Below, one piece after another: positions 1-8,365 of a DNA stretch of 64,000 bases. A program made the translations under genes and the position numbers. Origin of the DNA: Novosphingobium sp. NDB2Meth1 (GTDB lineage Bacteria > Pseudomonadota > Alphaproteobacteria > Sphingomonadales > Sphingomonadaceae); assembly GCF_900117425.1 (NCBI RefSeq), contig NZ_FPEH01000014.1, positions 372,001 to 436,000 of the forward strand, read 5' to 3'. The notes beneath the pieces are model-generated. The model searched no databases and had not been told where the DNA came from. It saw only the letters and a program-made list of their open reading frames with translations. How positions within the stretch are numbered: position 1 is the first letter of the stretch; each line of letters begins with the position of its first letter.

Positions 1-468
1 TGGGGTCTGGAAGGCGAGACGACGATCCGCCCGGTCGAGGGCCTGACCATCGACGGGTCGATCAGCTACATCAACTTCAAGTACACCGACACCGGCACGA
101 CCAATGTTCCGCTGAGCAATGTGACGCCGTTCACCCCGAAGTGGAACTGGAGCTTCGGCGCGCAGTACGACTACGCGATGAAGTCCGGCAGCGTGATCAG
201 CGCCCGCTTCGACGGAGCGTACCAGTCGTCGATGTATACCGAGGCGTTCAATGCGCCGACCAATCTGGTCGACGGCCGCTTCCTCGGCAACGCACGGGTC
301 AGCTACACCAGCCCGGACAAGGGCTGGCAGCTCGCGGTCGAAGTGCAGAACCTGTTCAACAAGTACTACTACAACACGGTCGAGGACGTGAACGCCGCGC
401 TGGGCGTGATCACGGCCAACCCCGGCCTGCCGCGCACCTGGGCGGTTTCGATCAAGCGCACGTTCTGA
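1..468 (+). CDS. TonB-dependent outer-membrane receptor, C-terminal part
   Basis: The reading frame is open from the first base, so only the last 155 residues are visible. They look like the end of a 22-strand TonB-dependent receptor barrel: alternating aromatic strands, the stretch EVQNLFNKYYYNTVED typical of the penultimate strands, a GLPRTWAVSIKRTF ending and a terminal Phe, which is the usual insertion signal for outer-membrane barrels. Such receptors import bulky ligands across the outer membrane using TonB energy. Its ligand cannot be read from this fragment. The location beside lignin-aromatic genes suggests an aromatic dimer or oligomer (inference). A strong hairpin terminator follows directly. 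Confidence 0.85.
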   Translation, partial: WGLEGETTIRPVEGLTIDGSISYINFKYTDTGTTNVPLSNVTPFTPKWNWSFGAQYDYAMKSGSVISARFDGAYQSSMYTEAFNAPTNLVDGRFLGNARVSYTSPDKGWQLAVEVQNLFNKYYYNTVEDVNAALGVITANPGLPRTWAVSIKRTF

Positions 469-493
469 TCGTAGCGCTCTGACCAAGGCTTGA

Positions 494-525
494 GGGCCGC
501 TCCACTCCGGTGGGGCGGCCCTTTT
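494..525 (+). terminator. Intrinsic terminator after the TonB receptor
   Basis: A 12-bp stem (GGGCCGCTCCAC with GTGGGGCGGCCC, one G-T pair) with loop TCCG is followed by TTTT. It lies 25 bases after the receptor stop codon and separates that gene from the dioxygenase operon. Confidence 0.8.
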
Positions 526-562
526 GCTTGGGGTTGAAATCGGCTTCGCGCGTGGTAGACCT

Positions 563-582
563 ATTCTAACAATTGATAGAAT
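563..582. promoter_or_regulatory. Motif B operator candidate (dioxygenase operon)
   Basis: ATTCTAACAATTGATAGAAT is a nearly perfect 20-bp palindrome; only the pair flanking the central CAATTG breaks symmetry. Its core TAACAATTGATA recurs before four other gene starts in this window. It lies 12 bases before the ATG at 595, so a bound repressor would probably block transcription start. Operator function is inferred from symmetry, position and recurrence. Confidence 0.6.
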
Positions 583-594
583 GGGGTGAGGCTG

Positions 595-2079
595 ATGGGC
601 GCGTTTCCGCAGACCCAATTTCCGCAGACGATGTATTTCACCGGCCTCAATGCGCCGGTGGGCGAGGAAGTGAGCCTGACCGGGCTGCCGGTCGAAGGGG
701 CGCTGCCGCCGGAAGTGCGCGGCAGCTTCTACCGCGCGGTGCCCGATCCCGCCTATCCGCCCAAGTTCGAGAATGACCATACGCTCTCGGGCGACGGGAT
801 GGTGAGCCGACTCTCGTTCAATGATGACGGGACGGCGGATTTCGCGATCCGCTTCGTGGAGACGGCGCGCTATCTGGCGGAGAAGGAAGCGGGGCACGCG
901 CGCTTCGGCAAGTATCGCAATCCCTTTACCGATGATGCCGATGTTCGCCACGTGGACCGCACCGTCGCCAATACCACGCCGATCTGGCATGCGGGGCACT
1001 TGCTGATGGCGAAGGAGGACGGGCGGCCCTACCGCGTCGATCCGAGGACGCTGGAGACGCTGGGTTCCCATGACTTCGGCGGGGCGCTGAAATCGGAGAC
1101 GATGACCGCGCATGTGCGGATTGATCCCGTCACGAAGGAGTTGTTCTTCTATGGCTACGAGGCGGATGGGCTGGCTTCGACCAAGGTGGCCTACTGCGTC
1201 GTTGGGCCGGACGGTGCGCTGAAATCGGAGCAGTGGTTCGACGCGCCCTATTGCGCGATGATGCACGATTTCACGATCAGCGAGAACTACGCGCTGTTTC
1301 CGATCTATCCGACGACGGCGGAGCTCGAACGGCTCAAGGCGGGCGGCGAACACTGGCACCACGAGCCGGACACGGATTCGTGGCTGGGCGTGATGCCGCG
1401 CTATGGCGACGTATCGGAAATCCGCTGGTTCAAGGGGCCAAAGGGCGTCCATTCCTATCACATGATGAACGCGTGGGAGGATGCGGACGGGCTGCTGCAC
1501 TTCGATGCGTGCCTCAATTCGACCAATGCTTTCGCCTTTATCCGCGAGCCTTCGGGCATCTTCCTGCAGCCGTGGGAAGTGCAAGGCGCGCTGACGCGCT
1601 GGACGGTCGATCCCAAGGCCGATGGCGGCGAGGTGAAGGAGACCGTTATCGGGCCTCCGGGCGATTTCCCGGTCATCCCGGCAGCGTGTCAGGGTCGGCC
1701 TTATGGCCATGGCTGGATGCTGACGATGAACCCGCAGCTGCAAGGACCGCCGCTGCTCGGCGGGCCGGTGGGGGCTATGTTCAACCTCCTGCTGCGGCTC
1801 GATATGCGAGGGGGGCCACCGCAGGCTCTGGCGCTGCCGCCGATGGCGGGGTTCAACGAGCCGGTGCATGTGCCTGCGAGCAATCCGGGGCATGAGGGCT
1901 GGCTGGTGACCATCGTCGACCAGCAGATCGGTGAGGCCGCGTTCCTCCATCAGGCGTGGGTGCTGGATGCGGGCAATGTGGCGGCCGGGCCGGTCGCCAA
2001 GGTGACGATCCCGCATCGCCTCCGCCCGCAAGTCCACGGCTGGTGGGTGCCGCAGGCCGAACTGGATGCCGCCGCATGA
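595..2079 (+). CDS. Carotenoid-oxygenase-family dioxygenase, lignostilbene dioxygenase-like
   Basis: This 494-residue protein belongs to the carotenoid cleavage oxygenase family, whose lignostilbene dioxygenases split the central double bond of hydroxylated stilbenes into two aromatic aldehydes. The four iron-binding histidines are visible at about H173 (TAHVRIDP), H224 (MMHDF), H289 (SYHMMNAW) and H481 (VHGWW). Tyr107 (KYRNP) and Lys140 (MAKEDG) match the residues that bind the substrate 4-hydroxyl group in this subfamily. The ATG at 595 is chosen over a GTG at 586 because GGTGAGG sits just before it. It is diverged from the second dioxygenase at 49313-50782, so it may take a different stilbene. 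The stop codon overlaps the next ATG. Confidence 0.85.
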   Translation: MGAFPQTQFPQTMYFTGLNAPVGEEVSLTGLPVEGALPPEVRGSFYRAVPDPAYPPKFENDHTLSGDGMVSRLSFNDDGTADFAIRFVETARYLAEKEAGHARFGKYRNPFTDDADVRHVDRTVANTTPIWHAGHLLMAKEDGRPYRVDPRTLETLGSHDFGGALKSETMTAHVRIDPVTKELFFYGYEADGLASTKVAYCVVGPDGALKSEQWFDAPYCAMMHDFTISENYALFPIYPTTAELERLKAGGEHWHHEPDTDSWLGVMPRYGDVSEIRWFKGPKGVHSYHMMNAWEDADGLLHFDACLNSTNAFAFIREPSGIFLQPWEVQGALTRWTVDPKADGGEVKETVIGPPGDFPVIPAACQGRPYGHGWMLTMNPQLQGPPLLGGPVGAMFNLLLRLDMRGGPPQALALPPMAGFNEPVHVPASNPGHEGWLVTIVDQQIGEAAFLHQAWVLDAGNVAAGPVAKVTIPHRLRPQVHGWWVPQAELDAAA

Positions 2080-2993
2080 GCCGCATCGTCATTACCGGAG
2101 CTTCGGGAAACTATGGCCGGGGGCTGACCGACTTGCTGATCGAGGCGGGGCGGGCCGAGGACCTTATCCTGATCACGCGCTCGCCCGAGAAGCTGGCGGA
2201 CCGCGCGGGGCAGGGCTGCACGGTGCGCTATGGTGATTTCGACAAGCCGGAGACGCTGGCCGAGGCGGTGCAGGGCGCTCAGAAGATGCTGCTGATTTCC
2301 GGCACACGGGTCGGCGCGCGCGTGGTGCAGCACAAGGCGGCGATCGATGCGGCGGCGGCGGCAGGCGTGAAGCACATCGCCTATACGAGCTTCATCGGCA
2401 TCGACGATCCGGCGAACCCGGCCGAAGTGCGCCACGACCATATCGAGACCGAGCGGCTGATCCGCGCCTCCGGCATGGCATGGACCATGCTGCGCGATGC
2501 GCATTACGCGGATTCGATGATCGTGATGGCCGGGCCCGGCGTGATGCAGAGTGGCCAGTGGGTGAGCAATTCGGGCGAAGGCTTGGAAGCGATGGTCTGG
2601 CGGGACGACTGCGTCGCCAGTGCTGCCGCCGTGCTGCTCGGCGAGGGCCATGAAGGCAAGATCTACAACATCACCGGGCCGGAACTGCAGACCTTCCGCG
2701 AAGTGGCGGCGATCATGGCCGAAGTGACCGGTCGGCCGGTGACCTACGTTGCGACCACCGACGACGAGCAATACGCGATGTTCGATGCCATGGGCATCCC
2801 GCGCCGCCCGGTCGACGACCAGAGCGTGGGCGGCATCCCGTGGAACAGCGACGACATGGTGAGCTTCGGCCGCGCGATCCGCGAAGGGTTCCTCGAGCTG
2901 TGCACCGACGATGTCGAGCGGCTGACGGGGCGCCCGGCGCGGTCGGTGCGGGCGCTGATCGAGGCGAACGCGGAAATGCTGCGCAGCGCCTGA
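2076..2993 (+). CDS. NmrA/QorB-type NAD(P)-binding oxidoreductase
   Basis: The 305-residue protein starts with a Rossmann nucleotide-binding motif (VITGASGNYG, residues 5-14) and has the layout of NmrA-like or QorB-like atypical short-chain dehydrogenases, including a YTSFIG stretch near residue 100. QorB relatives reduce quinones with NAD(P)H and NmrA relatives can be redox sensors; the sequence does not decide between them. The start ATG overlaps the dioxygenase stop (ATGA), so the two are probably translated in a coupled way. Acting on a stilbene-derived or quinone-type product is plausible but unproven. Confidence 0.7.
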   Translation: MSRIVITGASGNYGRGLTDLLIEAGRAEDLILITRSPEKLADRAGQGCTVRYGDFDKPETLAEAVQGAQKMLLISGTRVGARVVQHKAAIDAAAAAGVKHIAYTSFIGIDDPANPAEVRHDHIETERLIRASGMAWTMLRDAHYADSMIVMAGPGVMQSGQWVSNSGEGLEAMVWRDDCVASAAAVLLGEGHEGKIYNITGPELQTFREVAAIMAEVTGRPVTYVATTDDEQYAMFDAMGIPRRPVDDQSVGGIPWNSDDMVSFGRAIREGFLELCTDDVERLTGRPARSVRALIEANAEMLRSA

Positions 2994-2997
2994 GCGC

Positions 2998-3432
2998 GTG
3001 GTAGAACGGCACTCTCTGGCAAGGGGGCGCTTCTTGAAGCTTTCGACGCGGTTCGGGCTGGTGGGGCTTGGCGGACTGGCGCTGCTTTCGGCGGTGCAGT
3101 GGGCGCGCCAGCACCACCTGCAGCACGGCGCAGCGCTGACCTATCTGATCGGCGTGGGCCCCAATTTTGCCGCCGCCATCGCGATAACCTTCGTCCTGCT
3201 GGCAGCATGGCTCGATATGCGGCCGGTCGCGGATGCGGCGGCAGTGGGGCGGCGGTTCCGGATCAGCGCCGCGGTGAGCGCACTGGGATTGATCGGCTGG
3301 GAATGCGTGCAGATGACCAGCCATGCGCTGGTGTTCGACTGGCACGACGTGCTGGCGACACTGGCCGGGATTGCGGTTTCGGTTGTGCAGTTTCGGATAG
3401 TTCGCGGCACCACCCCCAACCCCCTCCTCTGA
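2998..3432 (+). CDS. Small integral membrane protein, function unknown
   Basis: A 144-residue protein with about four hydrophobic segments (roughly residues 19-33, 46-66, 87-104 and 115-131) and no family I recognise. The GTG at 2998 is only four bases after the preceding stop. A TTG at 3034, preceded by AAGGGGG, is an equally good start and would remove 12 residues. The spacing suggests it is the third gene of the dioxygenase operon. The stop codon lies inside a hairpin that probably ends transcription. No function can be assigned. Confidence 0.55.
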   Translation: MVERHSLARGRFLKLSTRFGLVGLGGLALLSAVQWARQHHLQHGAALTYLIGVGPNFAAAIAITFVLLAAWLDMRPVADAAAVGRRFRISAAVSALGLIGWECVQMTSHALVFDWHDVLATLAGIAVSVVQFRIVRGTTPNPLL

Positions 3433-3446
3433 AGAGGAGGGGGCTT
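3421..3446. terminator. Hairpin between convergent genes
   Basis: CCCCTCCTCT and AGAGGAGGGG form a perfect 10-bp stem around the stop codon of the membrane-protein gene, followed by CTTT. It lies between convergent genes and may act in both directions; the T tract is short, so termination strength is uncertain. Confidence 0.45.
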
Positions 3447-3451
3447 TCGGC

Positions 3452-3835
3452 TCAGTGCCAGGTCGCCTTCATCGCGCGCACGACGTCGGCGGTCTGCTTG
3501 AGGATGTCTTCGAGCTGGTCGGCAATGAAGGATTTGGGATCGCGGTACGACATGGCCAGCCCGCCATAGCGGCGCGCCACCAGCGGTCCGTCGGCGAGCA
3601 CAGTCAGGCCACGATGGCGCGGATCTCCGATGATGCGGCGGAGCACCGTGTGCACCGCGTCTTCCGGACCTTCGAGCACTTGCGCGAAGCGGCCCTTGTG
3701 CACCGTTGCGATGCTGGAAATGCCGACCAGCGCGTTGCGTTCTCCAGAGCGCGCGCAGATGTCCCGAAGCTGCCGCAAGGCTTCCTCAGGCGCGGCTACC
3801 GCAGTGCTGATGTAGGACAACTTCCACAGGCGCAT
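3452..3835 (-). CDS. BLUF-domain blue-light sensor protein
   Basis: The 127-residue protein is essentially a single BLUF domain, which binds FAD and senses blue light through a hydrogen-bond switch. The key residues are present: Tyr8 (KLSYIS), Asn34 (ERNALVG), Gln52 (GRFAQVLEG) and Met95 (LAMSY), along with the family-typical DPRHRG stretch near residue 71. No output domain is fused, so it would act through a partner protein, as short BLUF proteins often do. It stands alone, convergent with the preceding operon. Whether it influences the nearby aromatic genes cannot be told. Confidence 0.85.
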   Translation of the reverse strand: MRLWKLSYISTAVAAPEEALRQLRDICARSGERNALVGISSIATVHKGRFAQVLEGPEDAVHTVLRRIIGDPRHRGLTVLADGPLVARRYGGLAMSYRDPKSFIADQLEDILKQTADVVRAMKATWH

Positions 3836-3963
3836 GGGCGGAACGGTCCCTTCCGGACATCTTCGGCTCCTATGCGCCTGCGCCGGTTCATTGCACGATT
3901 AATATTGCAGCCTGCTGATGGAATGTGTCTGCACTGTTGCCGAAGCGCCGCAACAGACGTACG

Positions 3964-4836
3964 TCAGAGGCTCGCCGCGTAGAGCGCCAGCATCCGGCTT
4001 CCGGCCTTCTCGGCTTGCACCTTGTCGTAGATCGGGGCGTCGATCGTGCACCAGCCGTGCTGGGCGGGATAGACTTCGACCTCGGCCGGGCGGCCCGCGG
4101 CCTTGGCGGCGGCGGCGAGTGCGGTCTTGTCGTCCGGCGCGCTGGCGTCGTCGTTCTGGGCAATCGCGAAGAGGAAGCTGGCCTTTGTTTTCGCAAGGAG
4201 ATTGACCGGGCTGTCTGCCTCGGAACCGACAAGGCCGCCCCCATGGAACGACGCGGCGGCGCCGACGCGGTCCGGCACGGCAGCGGCGGTGCGGACGGTG
4301 TAGGGGCCGCCCATGCAATAGCCGCAGGTGCCGATCTTCTTCGCGGTATCGACTTCCGGCTGGGCATCGAGCCACCCCACGAAGGCCTTCGCATCGCTGG
4401 TGGTGGCGGCGGGCGTGATCGCGGCGATCAGCGGCTTCAGCTTGGCCTGCCCCTCGGGCGTGCGCCAGGCCACCAGCGAATCGAGCACCGGGGCGACCGC
4501 GCCGCGGTAGTAGTGGTTGACGACGAGGACCGCGTAGCCTGCCGAGGCAAGCCGCGAGGCCATGGTCTTGTATGCTTCGCGCAGGCCGGCGATGTCGGGC
4601 CACATGATCACGGCGGGGTGCTTGCCGGTCTCGGGTGCGTAGAACCAGGCATCGGCCTTGCCATCGGGCGTGGTGACGGTGACGGCGCGGCCCTTGACCG
4701 CGAGGTTGCCGGGGGCCGATTGCGCCTCGCTGCAGCCGGGGATCGTCGCCATCACCACCAGCCCAGCGCCCGCCGCGCCGAACTGGCGGCGGCTGAGCCA
4801 GGCGGCGTTCTGGGCTTCGGTCTGTTCGTCACACAT
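3964..4836 (-). CDS. Dienelactone hydrolase family protein, exported lipoprotein-like
   Basis: This 290-residue alpha/beta hydrolase has the dienelactone hydrolase nucleophile motif GYCMGG with Cys174, a following acid near Asp229/230 and the His260 of AQHGWC. The N-terminus carries a twin-arginine-like SRRQF motif, a hydrophobic stretch and a lipobox ending at Cys35 (ATIPGC), so export and lipid anchoring are likely. That is unusual, because dienelactone hydrolases of ring-cleavage pathways are cytoplasmic; related exported enzymes act on other esters. It is a single gene on the minus strand. The substrate is unknown. Confidence 0.8.
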   Translation of the reverse strand: MCDEQTEAQNAAWLSRRQFGAAGAGLVVMATIPGCSEAQSAPGNLAVKGRAVTVTTPDGKADAWFYAPETGKHPAVIMWPDIAGLREAYKTMASRLASAGYAVLVVNHYYRGAVAPVLDSLVAWRTPEGQAKLKPLIAAITPAATTSDAKAFVGWLDAQPEVDTAKKIGTCGYCMGGPYTVRTAAAVPDRVGAAASFHGGGLVGSEADSPVNLLAKTKASFLFAIAQNDDASAPDDKTALAAAAKAAGRPAEVEVYPAQHGWCTIDAPIYDKVQAEKAGSRMLALYAASL

Positions 4837-4931
4837 GGGTCTGGGCCTTTCGCTGGGGGCGCTCGCGAGGTGCAGACTATCGTGGCCAGCGAGCCTTGCA
4901 AGCGCCTGTCAGCTCGGTTCGTCACGTCAGC

Positions 4932-6518
4932 TCATGCGGGTTCCTGCAAGCGTTTGCCTGCCGTCTCGGGCAGGCCGAAGATCGCGACGACGGCGGCGAA
5001 GACGACCATGATGAAGGGATAGGCAAATCCGGTCATCACGCTGCCGGTCGTGGCGACGGTGGCCTGCACGATGAACGGCATGAAGCCCGCGAAGATGCCG
5101 ACGCCGAAGTTGTAGCTGGTGGCGAGCGAGGAATAGCGCGTGCGCGCGGGGAACTGCTCGCACAGCCATGCGCCCATCGGGCCATAGGTGAGGATGCCGG
5201 GAAGGCCGACGACGACCATGGCGATGACGATGACCACGAGATTGCCGAGCGGCGGGCTGACCGGCGCGGTGGTGTAGCCTGCGGCCTTCAGCGCGGCATC
5301 GAGCGTTTCGGGCGTGGTCGGCTGGCCGGCGATGGTGACGACAGGGGCCGAACCGGCGGGGGCGTCCTGCTTGGTATAGGGGACCCCGGCGCGGGTGAGG
5401 GTATCGAGCACCTTGCCGCAGGCGCTGGCCTGGCCGCGCTGCGCGAAGGGATTGAAGGTGCAATTGGCGCCGGAAACGACGACGGGGCGCTCCTTGGCGG
5501 CGCGGGCGAGGGCCGGGTTGGCCTGATCGGCGATGAGCTGGAAGCCGGGAAACAGCACCACCAGCATCATCGCATAGCCCGCGAGCACGACCGGCTTGCG
5601 CCCGACATGATCGGAAAGCCAGCCCGCGAGCACGTTGGTGAAGGCAAGGACAGCGAGCACGCCGATCAGCAGCGTGCGCGTCAGCACCGGGTCCATGTGG
5701 ACCGAGACCTGCATGAAATTGAGCAGCTGGATCATGCCGATATAGCCGCAGATCGATTGCCCCACCGCGCCGCCGAACGTGGTGGCAAACAGGCGGCGCA
5801 GCTGCTTGGGCGTGGCATAGGCTTCGCGCAAGGGGGTGCGGGCAAGCTCGCCGGCCTTCTGCATCGCGGCGAAGACCGGGCTTTCGGAAAGCTTGAGGCG
5901 CATCCACACCGAGACGGCGAGGAGCACGAGGCTGGAGATGAAGGGCAGGCGCCAGCCCCATGCGATCCACGCTTCCTCGCCGACGAGGGTTTCGGTGGCG
6001 AGCACGACGAGGAGGCTGAGCGAGAAGCCCGCCGAGGCGCCGATCTGGATCCAGCCGGTGTAGAACCCGCGCTTCTTGAGCGGGGCGTGTTCGCAGACGT
6101 AGATCACCGCGCCGCCATATTCGCCGCCGACCGCGAGGCCCTGCAGCGCGCGCAGCACGACCAGGAGGATCGGCGCGGCGATGCCCCACTGCGCATACGT
6201 GCCGAGCAGGCCGATCGCGGTGGTGGCAAGGCCCATCAGCGTGATCGTGACGAGGAAGGTCACCTTGCGGCCAAGGCGGTCACCGAGCGTGCCGAAGATG
6301 GCGGCACCGATGGGCCGCACCGCAAAGCCGACGCCGAACGTGGCGAGGGCGAGGAGGAAGCCCGCTGCTGGGCTGGAGCCGGGGAAGAACAGCTTGCCGA
6401 ACAGCGGGGCGAGCGTGCCGTAGATGTAGAAATCGTACCACTCGAACGCCGTGCCCGCCGCCGAAGCCGCGATGACCGTGCGGATATCGGCGGGCGTAGG
6501 CTCCCCTTTCGAATCCAT
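4932..6518 (-). CDS. MFS transporter, metabolite:H+ symporter type, with large extra loop
   Basis: A 528-residue major facilitator with the AAGTAFEWYDF start typical of the metabolite:proton symporter subfamily, the loop 2-3 signature GDRLGRK near residue 79, and twelve predicted membrane segments. It is about 90 residues longer than usual because of a hydrophilic insertion at roughly residues 330-425, which contains two cysteines (Cys353, Cys367). The start is supported by GGGGAGAGAAG. It is divergent from the NTF2-like gene at 6635 and shares the motif A site between them. Uptake of an aromatic or dicarboxylic acid is likely from family and context. Confidence 0.8.
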   Translation of the reverse strand: MDSKGEPTPADIRTVIAASAAGTAFEWYDFYIYGTLAPLFGKLFFPGSSPAAGFLLALATFGVGFAVRPIGAAIFGTLGDRLGRKVTFLVTITLMGLATTAIGLLGTYAQWGIAAPILLVVLRALQGLAVGGEYGGAVIYVCEHAPLKKRGFYTGWIQIGASAGFSLSLLVVLATETLVGEEAWIAWGWRLPFISSLVLLAVSVWMRLKLSESPVFAAMQKAGELARTPLREAYATPKQLRRLFATTFGGAVGQSICGYIGMIQLLNFMQVSVHMDPVLTRTLLIGVLAVLAFTNVLAGWLSDHVGRKPVVLAGYAMMLVVLFPGFQLIADQANPALARAAKERPVVVSGANCTFNPFAQRGQASACGKVLDTLTRAGVPYTKQDAPAGSAPVVTIAGQPTTPETLDAALKAAGYTTAPVSPPLGNLVVIVIAMVVVGLPGILTYGPMGAWLCEQFPARTRYSSLATSYNFGVGIFAGFMPFIVQATVATTGSVMTGFAYPFIMVVFAAVVAIFGLPETAGKRLQEPA

Positions 6519-6579
6519 TCTTCTCTCCCCTTTTGCGCAGCATGGCGCGGCGGGAGGCGATTGCCAATCGTTTCGAGAA

Positions 6580-6598
6580 TTGTTAGCCTTACTTACAA
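6580..6598. promoter_or_regulatory. Motif A operator candidate (divergent transporter / NTF2-like genes)
   Basis: TTGTTAG-CCTTA-CTTACAA is a 7-5-7 inverted repeat in the 116-bp divergent intergenic region, 36 bases before the ATG at 6635 and 61 bases from the start at 6518. It is one of eight sites of this pattern in the window, all close to gene starts. Confidence 0.6.
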
Positions 6599-6634
6599 AT
6601 TTCCGCGGAGGCGGATTGGAGGGGAGTGGGATAA

Positions 6635-7348
6635 ATGTCTGATCTGGAAGCGCGTCTTGCCGCGCTGGAAAACCGCGTCGGCGAGCTGGAGGACATCAAC
6701 GCGATCCGCCGCCTGCAGTGGGCCTATGGCTATTACATCGACTACAACCGGCCCGAGGAAGTGGCAGGCCTCTTTGCCGAGGACGGCGCGGTGGTGTTCC
6801 TTTCGGGCGAGTATCGCGGCCACGCCGGGATCATGCGGCTCTACGGAACGTGGTTCCAGAACCTGTTCACCGGCGGGCGGCGCGGGCCGGTCAAGGGCCT
6901 GCTGCTCGACCATTTCCAGCTGCAGGACGTGATCACCGTGGCGCCCGACCGGCAGACCGCGAAGGCGCGGTTCCGGGGCATTCTGGCGGGCGGCTGGCAC
7001 GATGACGTGCTGCACGAAAAGCCCGAAGGCCCGCCGCAGCAATTCTGGGAAGCGGGCATCTACGAGAACGACTACGTGCGCGAGAACGGCGTGTGGAAGA
7101 TCAAGCGGCTCGACTACCTGATGCAGTGGCAGGGCGACTATGAGACCGGCTGGGCGCACACCGTGGCGCACCTGCAACCGGCGGTGGTGTGCTATCCCGA
7201 GAACCCGCTGGGGCCGGACGTGATCCTGCCCGGCGACAACTACCGCCCGACCTGGCCGCACCGGCAGGAAGTGCCGATGAGCTTCGCGCACCCGGTGCTG
7301 GCGGAAGCGTTCCGGGTGGAGGCGTTTTCGGGGCTGATGGGGAAGTAG
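6635..7348 (+). CDS. NTF2/SnoaL-like protein, possible cofactor-free lyase
   Basis: A 237-residue protein with a short N-terminal helix (residues 1-20) followed by a SnoaL-like/NTF2-like cone fold. The layout is that of the paralogue at 41428-42165: WAYGYYID near residue 29, a central LLDHFQLQD motif near residue 91 and QFWEAGIYENDYV near residue 137. The sphingomonad enzymes LdpA and PcfL, which release formaldehyde from diarylpropane or phenylcoumaran compounds to make stilbenes, belong to this fold, so a similar lyase role is a reasonable hypothesis beside stilbene dioxygenases. Dehydratase or isomerase activity is also possible. Motif A lies just upstream. Confidence 0.7.
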   Translation: MSDLEARLAALENRVGELEDINAIRRLQWAYGYYIDYNRPEEVAGLFAEDGAVVFLSGEYRGHAGIMRLYGTWFQNLFTGGRRGPVKGLLLDHFQLQDVITVAPDRQTAKARFRGILAGGWHDDVLHEKPEGPPQQFWEAGIYENDYVRENGVWKIKRLDYLMQWQGDYETGWAHTVAHLQPAVVCYPENPLGPDVILPGDNYRPTWPHRQEVPMSFAHPVLAEAFRVEAFSGLMGK

Positions 7349-7358
7349 GGGGTTTCGC

Positions 7359-7742
7359 CTAGCCGGGACCGCCCTTGCAATCGGCAAGGACTTGGGCCTT
7401 CAAGCGGATGAGATCGGCCTGTGACGAGGCGACGAGATTGACGAAGGTCTTCCCTTTGTAGAACTGATCATGAAAGTCGAAGTGTTCCTTGTAATAGAGA
7501 TCTTCGTCGTCCTGATTGATGAAGACAAATGAGCTTCCGCCGAGAAAGCGTTGAACTTCATAACCTCCGCCATCATCAAACGGGATGATGAAGTAGCCAA
7601 TCTCACCCTTCAGGCAGACGTTCAGTGATCCGACGGTCCTGTCATACAAGAAAAAGAAGCGAAAGGCGTAAGCGCAGAAAAGAAGTACGGCGACTGTAGC
7701 CAAAGCGCGGATAGCAAAAGATCCAATCGCAGAGTTCCGCAT
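7359..7742 (-). CDS. Hypothetical membrane-anchored protein
   Basis: A 127-residue protein with one N-terminal hydrophobic segment (about residues 10-30) and a polar domain rich in Phe, Tyr and Asp. I do not recognise the family. The gene is visibly richer in A+T and uses codons such as AAA, GAA and TTC differently from its neighbours, so it may be a recent arrival. It sits convergent with the NTF2-like gene, only ten bases from its stop. No function is proposed. Confidence 0.5.
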   Translation of the reverse strand: MRNSAIGSFAIRALATVAVLLFCAYAFRFFFLYDRTVGSLNVCLKGEIGYFIIPFDDGGGYEVQRFLGGSSFVFINQDDEDLYYKEHFDFHDQFYKGKTFVNLVASSQADLIRLKAQVLADCKGGPG

Positions 7743-7797
7743 GTAGCAATGGTTGCATGGTTGCGTCGTCTCGGCAACCTCAGCCCTTCACTCCGGC

Positions 7798-8286
7798 CTA
7801 ACCCCCCGTCATCCGCGCCAGAATCGCCTGTGCCGCTGCGTGGAACACCGCGCGTTGCTTGGGGGTGAAATCGGCGAACAGGTGCCCGCCGATCTTTGCC
7901 ATCGCGGGGATGGTCTGGCGGAACAGGTCCATCCCAGCATCCGTCAGGCGCACCGGTTTGCGGCGGCGGTTGGTGGCGTCGGGGGCTTGTTCGACGAGGC
8001 CGCGTTCGGAAAGCGCGGCGATCGCGCGGCTCACGTTCATCGGGGGCAGGCCCATGATGTCCGACAGCTCATGGCCCGCCAGTTCGCCTTCGCCGCCGAG
8101 CGCGAGGATGATCTTGAGGTCGTTCTGGCTGAGCCCCATCGGCTCGGCCACGCCTTCGCGCATGGGGCGCGCGATGAAGGTGCCGAGCTTCAGCAGATCG
8201 ACGAGGAGGGCGGCGTCCTCGCCCAGATCGAGTTCGGGGCGGGCGGCTTGGGGCGCGGCTTGGGTTTGGGCAGAGGTGGTGGCCAT
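7798..8286 (-). CDS. MarR-family transcriptional regulator
   Basis: A 162-residue winged-helix regulator. A helix-turn-helix is visible around residues 68-92 (LAGHELSDIMGLPPMNVSRA), followed by the wing DATNRRRKPVRLTD near residues 104-117. MarR proteins bind palindromic operators as dimers and commonly release DNA when they bind aromatic acids. It is divergent from the TonB receptor gene at 8449, with both motif A and motif B in the gap, so it is a good candidate for controlling that receptor and itself. No ligand can be read from the sequence. Confidence 0.85.
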   Translation of the reverse strand: MATTSAQTQAAPQAARPELDLGEDAALLVDLLKLGTFIARPMREGVAEPMGLSQNDLKIILALGGEGELAGHELSDIMGLPPMNVSRAIAALSERGLVEQAPDATNRRRKPVRLTDAGMDLFRQTIPAMAKIGGHLFADFTPKQRAVFHAAAQAILARMTGG

Positions 8287-8343
8287 CGCGCGCTTATCGC
8301 GCTCGTCGCACGGGACGGCAAGAGGGGCTTGCCAAGCGCAAAT

Positions 8344-8362
8344 TTGTATGTCTAACTAACAA
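8344..8362. promoter_or_regulatory. Motif A operator candidate (TonB receptor / MarR)
   Basis: TTGTATG-TCTAA-CTAACAA, a 7-5-7 inverted repeat in the region between the MarR gene and the TonB receptor gene. It is followed after only a few bases by a motif B element, so two operator-like sites are stacked here. Confidence 0.6.
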
Positions 8363-8365
8363 TCG

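Noticed and set aside
586..594. GTG start at 586 for the first dioxygenase
   Set aside because: The ATG at 595 has GGTGAGG immediately upstream; using 586 would put the ribosome-binding site inside the coding region and crowd the palindrome at 563-582.
4896..6932. 678-codon open frame on the plus strand
   Set aside because: It is antisense to the clear transporter gene at 4932-6518 and its translation is a run of charged residues without any domain.
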